A stretch of 7,667 bases of DNA, from NCBI GenBank assembly GCA_021802365.1, contig JAKAAJ010000005.1:22973-30639 (forward strand), given 5' to 3'. Origin of the DNA: Thermoplasmata archaeon. GTDB taxonomy: Archaea > Thermoplasmatota > Thermoplasmata > Thermoplasmatales > Thermoplasmataceae. The notes under the pieces are model-generated. The model saw only the letters and a list, made by a program, of their open reading frames with translations, had not been told where the DNA came from and did not search any database. Positions 5,371 to 7,667 of the stretch are shown in pieces (position 1 is the stretch's first letter; every line of letters begins with the position of its first letter). Position numbers and translations under genes: made by a program.

Positions 5371-7667
5371 ATGAAGAAAACGATCTTGTTGATTGCAGCA
5401 GTTATGATCGCCACACTTATGGCGCTGTCGGCATTTACTGTGCTGGCTGCCCCTCTGAGTACTGGCCATAACTCCTCAGGGAATGAACTAGCCACTGTGG
5501 CATCATCGCCAAACGCCCTTAAAGGGAGGGAGGCACAGTTATCTGCGACCCTTCTGGCAAAGGGAATACCTCAGCGTGACATATACCTGCCAAACCTTAA
5601 CACCGGTATCCACAGGACATCAGACGGTCTGATAGGCCCGTCCTATACAACATCACCGGCACCATTCGGTGTAGGCGCATATGGTATCAAGAATGTCAAC
5701 GGAAATCTGGTTCCGTTCAATCTGACCACAGGAAGCTTTGCAGCTACTGTGAATGTGAGCACTCTGCAGGATCTGTATGCTTACGATGACGGACCAACAA
5801 GTGTTTCCATGCAGCTTAATGCAGTTCTGGACAATGTTGCCATATTCGGCCATGCAAACTACTCATTCTGGACTCAGAATGTCCTGTTCTATTCAGCAAG
5901 GACACACACAGTGCAGTTCCTGGACAACCTCTGGAATTTCTCAAGTCCGGCGTTCTATTTCAACACAACATCCCTCTATTCATACAATGGAATTCCGGTT
6001 GCACCTGAGTATTATTATGATGTGGGCCCGGCATTCACGGTTTCCGGACCATTCTCCGTAACGATGTATCTGAATACCACTGTTATCGATGGCAGATCAA
6101 CAGTGTTCTATAACTATTCAATAACTAACCAGGGGATGACCACTTCCGGCAGCTACGATCAGATACAGTTCAACTCCACACCCGCCTCTGATCCATCATA
6201 CGTGGCTCCGGCGCCCCAGTATCTTGTCAGTGGAACAACAATAACACCGGACGGATATATCCCATACGATGCTGAAATCATGCTTGGCGGCCCGGGAGAT
6301 GGCAGCACAGCATTCCTGACCGCACTCAATGCAACAATGCAGCTGAAATACATGAACTCCACAACGGGAACATACATGAATGTGCCTTCTGCATTCGATG
6401 TTGGTTCGGAAACGGGTGAAACCTCATCTGATGTTGCGGTGGCATGGAACCAGACCACAGACACTGCCCACCTGACGGCAGGGGCAGCATATGTCTATGG
6501 AATGTGGGGCATCAACAACAATGCACCAATGTACACATACACAGGCCAGGTTACACCATCCAACGCGTTCCTCTTCGCCTCACCCGGAAACAGTTTCAAC
6601 GCAAGCATAGCAACACAGATACCTCTGTCTCTGCAGGGAATGTACTCATTCACAACTCCAATACCCGACCTGGCTGCTGAGGATATGCTGAGCGGTTACT
6701 CACCAGGATCCATGGAATTGATGCCTGGCACTTCCCAGATCTTCAGCATGGGTTATTCACCATCCACTGGAGATTACACCCCACTGTATGCAATGGATAT
6801 GCAGCAGTTGCAGGCCATAAGCACGCCGGTGATGAAGAACGGTCAGATGTATTACATGCTTGACAATACACCTTCGCAAAACGGAATGGTTAATCCTCTT
6901 TTCGGTTCCGTGAACGACTACTTCTTCCCGGGATACTATGGAATACTTCTGGACGGAGTGCAAAATGTGCTTGTCCAGAACATGCCGCTGATGCAGGTGC
7001 AGTATCTGTATGGAAATGCCGCTGTTGCAGATTACTATGGAACCCCACTGACAAATGAACTAGGCACTGTTCTGTACGATTCGTCAAATGTAATCATTGC
7101 AGGTAACCTCTTTACCGGATTCTTCCATTCATCTCTGACTGAGCTGCCGGTGGCAAACCTGCTTCTGTGGAATTCCCAGGACAACGTGATATATGGTAAT
7201 TATTTCTACACAATGGACAGTGGCATGCTCATCTACAACACCCACACGCAGTCTGGAAATAACCTTGTTCTCGGCAATTACTTCCAGCAGGACAACACCA
7301 TGAATGCAACACAGTATGCAGCAATTGATGTCACCACAAACGCATTCTCATATACAGGAACCAGCAACCCCATCGGACTTACTGTATACAGCAACAACAA
7401 CACAATAGCAGGAAATGCATTTGGCACATACATAACAGCATTCAGCCCCAACTTCAGCATTTACACTGACAACACTGTGAACTATACAGACCACTGGGAC
7501 CTTGGTCAATTAGGAAACTACTGGTGGAACTACCCTGGTCACGGATCCTTTGCCATGAACTTTGGCTTTGGCCATGGTCATTTCAACAGAATGCCATACA
7601 ACAATGACGGGCTCATAACTTCCGGATATGATTACTTCCCCATGCACCTTCCCGGAAGACCACCGGT
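5371..7667 (+). CDS. Thermopsin-like (peptidase A5) secreted acid protease with C-terminal NosD-like beta-helix; 3' end outside window
   Basis: The frame is open for 765 codons with no stop before the window edge. Residues 1-27 form a signal peptide (MKK, a hydrophobic core, cleavage probably near LAA-PL), followed by a likely propeptide to about 90. The thermopsin domain begins with PAPFGVGAYGI (96-106), the typical start of family A5. It continues through DNLWNFSSP around W188, GGPGDGS (306-312) and TGETS (348-352), all recognisable thermopsin signatures. Thermopsins are secreted, pepstatin-insensitive endopeptidases working at strongly acidic pH; the catalytic residues are not firmly established in my knowledge, so I name none. 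From about residue 525 the protein changes to beta-helix rungs: ILLDGVQNVLVQN, NVIIAGNLF (573-581), NVIYGNYF (605-612), NLVLGNYF (631-638) and NTIAGNAF (677-684). It then reaches LGNYWWNY (714-721), the typical NosD/CASH end motif. The classical Sulfolobus enzyme is about 340 residues, so this one is at least twice as long. Many N-x-S/T sequons fit extracellular exposure. Confidence 0.93.
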   Translation, partial: MKKTILLIAAVMIATLMALSAFTVLAAPLSTGHNSSGNELATVASSPNALKGREAQLSATLLAKGIPQRDIYLPNLNTGIHRTSDGLIGPSYTTSPAPFGVGAYGIKNVNGNLVPFNLTTGSFAATVNVSTLQDLYAYDDGPTSVSMQLNAVLDNVAIFGHANYSFWTQNVLFYSARTHTVQFLDNLWNFSSPAFYFNTTSLYSYNGIPVAPEYYYDVGPAFTVSGPFSVTMYLNTTVIDGRSTVFYNYSITNQGMTTSGSYDQIQFNSTPASDPSYVAPAPQYLVSGTTITPDGYIPYDAEIMLGGPGDGSTAFLTALNATMQLKYMNSTTGTYMNVPSAFDVGSETGETSSDVAVAWNQTTDTAHLTAGAAYVYGMWGINNNAPMYTYTGQVTPSNAFLFASPGNSFNASIATQIPLSLQGMYSFTTPIPDLAAEDMLSGYSPGSMELMPGTSQIFSMGYSPSTGDYTPLYAMDMQQLQAISTPVMKNGQMYYMLDNTPSQNGMVNPLFGSVNDYFFPGYYGILLDGVQNVLVQNMPLMQVQYLYGNAAVADYYGTPLTNELGTVLYDSSNVIIAGNLFTGFFHSSLTELPVANLLLWNSQDNVIYGNYFYTMDSGMLIYNTHTQSGNNLVLGNYFQQDNTMNATQYAAIDVTTNAFSYTGTSNPIGLTVYSNNNTIAGNAFGTYITAFSPNFSIYTDNTVNYTDHWDLGQLGNYWWNYPGHGSFAMNFGFGHGHFNRMPYNNDGLITSGYDYFPMHLPGRPP

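Noticed and set aside
5653..7460. Open frames at 5777-6061 and 6444-6680 (plus) and several on the minus strand within the protease gene
   Set aside because: They overlap the continuous thermopsin frame, which carries clear family motifs along its whole length; the others are shadow frames.

Overview
The window looks like a chromosomal segment from an acidophilic archaeon, most likely of the Thermoplasmatales. The basis is a thermopsin-family (peptidase A5) secreted acid protease, large surface proteins dense in N-glycosylation sequons, TATA-box promoters sitting almost on top of start codons with no Shine-Dalgarno sequences, and heavy use of AGG/AGA for Arg and ATA for Ile. The species cannot be named from the sequence.

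Layout: (1) 2-636 is the trailer end of a CRISPR array. It has nine identical 32-nt repeats, a tenth decayed repeat, and nine spacers of 34-37 nt, two of which are identical. The repeat has the type I-C look (32 nt, 7-bp stem, 3' end GTGGATTGAAAC). The array reads left to right, so its leader, and any cas genes on the leader side, lie outside the window. (2) 637-870 is AT-rich and carries a T tract and a short palindrome but no credible gene. (3) 871-1431 (minus) is a RimJ/RimL-type GNAT acetyltransferase. (4) 1538-4162 (plus) is an 874-residue MMPL/RND-type membrane transporter with both hallmark SSD-like halves. (5) 4330-5274 (plus) is a protein I do not recognise. It appears to be built from four beta-alpha-beta repeats, and its reading frame seems to begin upstream of the first usual start codon, possibly at an AUU placed where a leaderless transcript would begin. 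(6) From 5371 past the right edge (plus) runs a thermopsin-like protease with a signal peptide and a C-terminal NosD-like beta-helix extension; its stop codon is outside the window.

The three plus-strand genes do not overlap, and each is preceded by an AT-rich gap. Two of these gaps contain clear TATA boxes, so they look like separate transcription units rather than an operon. Two of them encode envelope or secreted proteins, but no shared pathway can be shown. No cas, transposase, integrase, tRNA or rRNA gene was seen. I did not find a clear new multi-gene system. The items most worth a second look are the duplicated spacer, the apparent non-canonical start with its four-repeat protein, and the thermopsin/beta-helix fusion.
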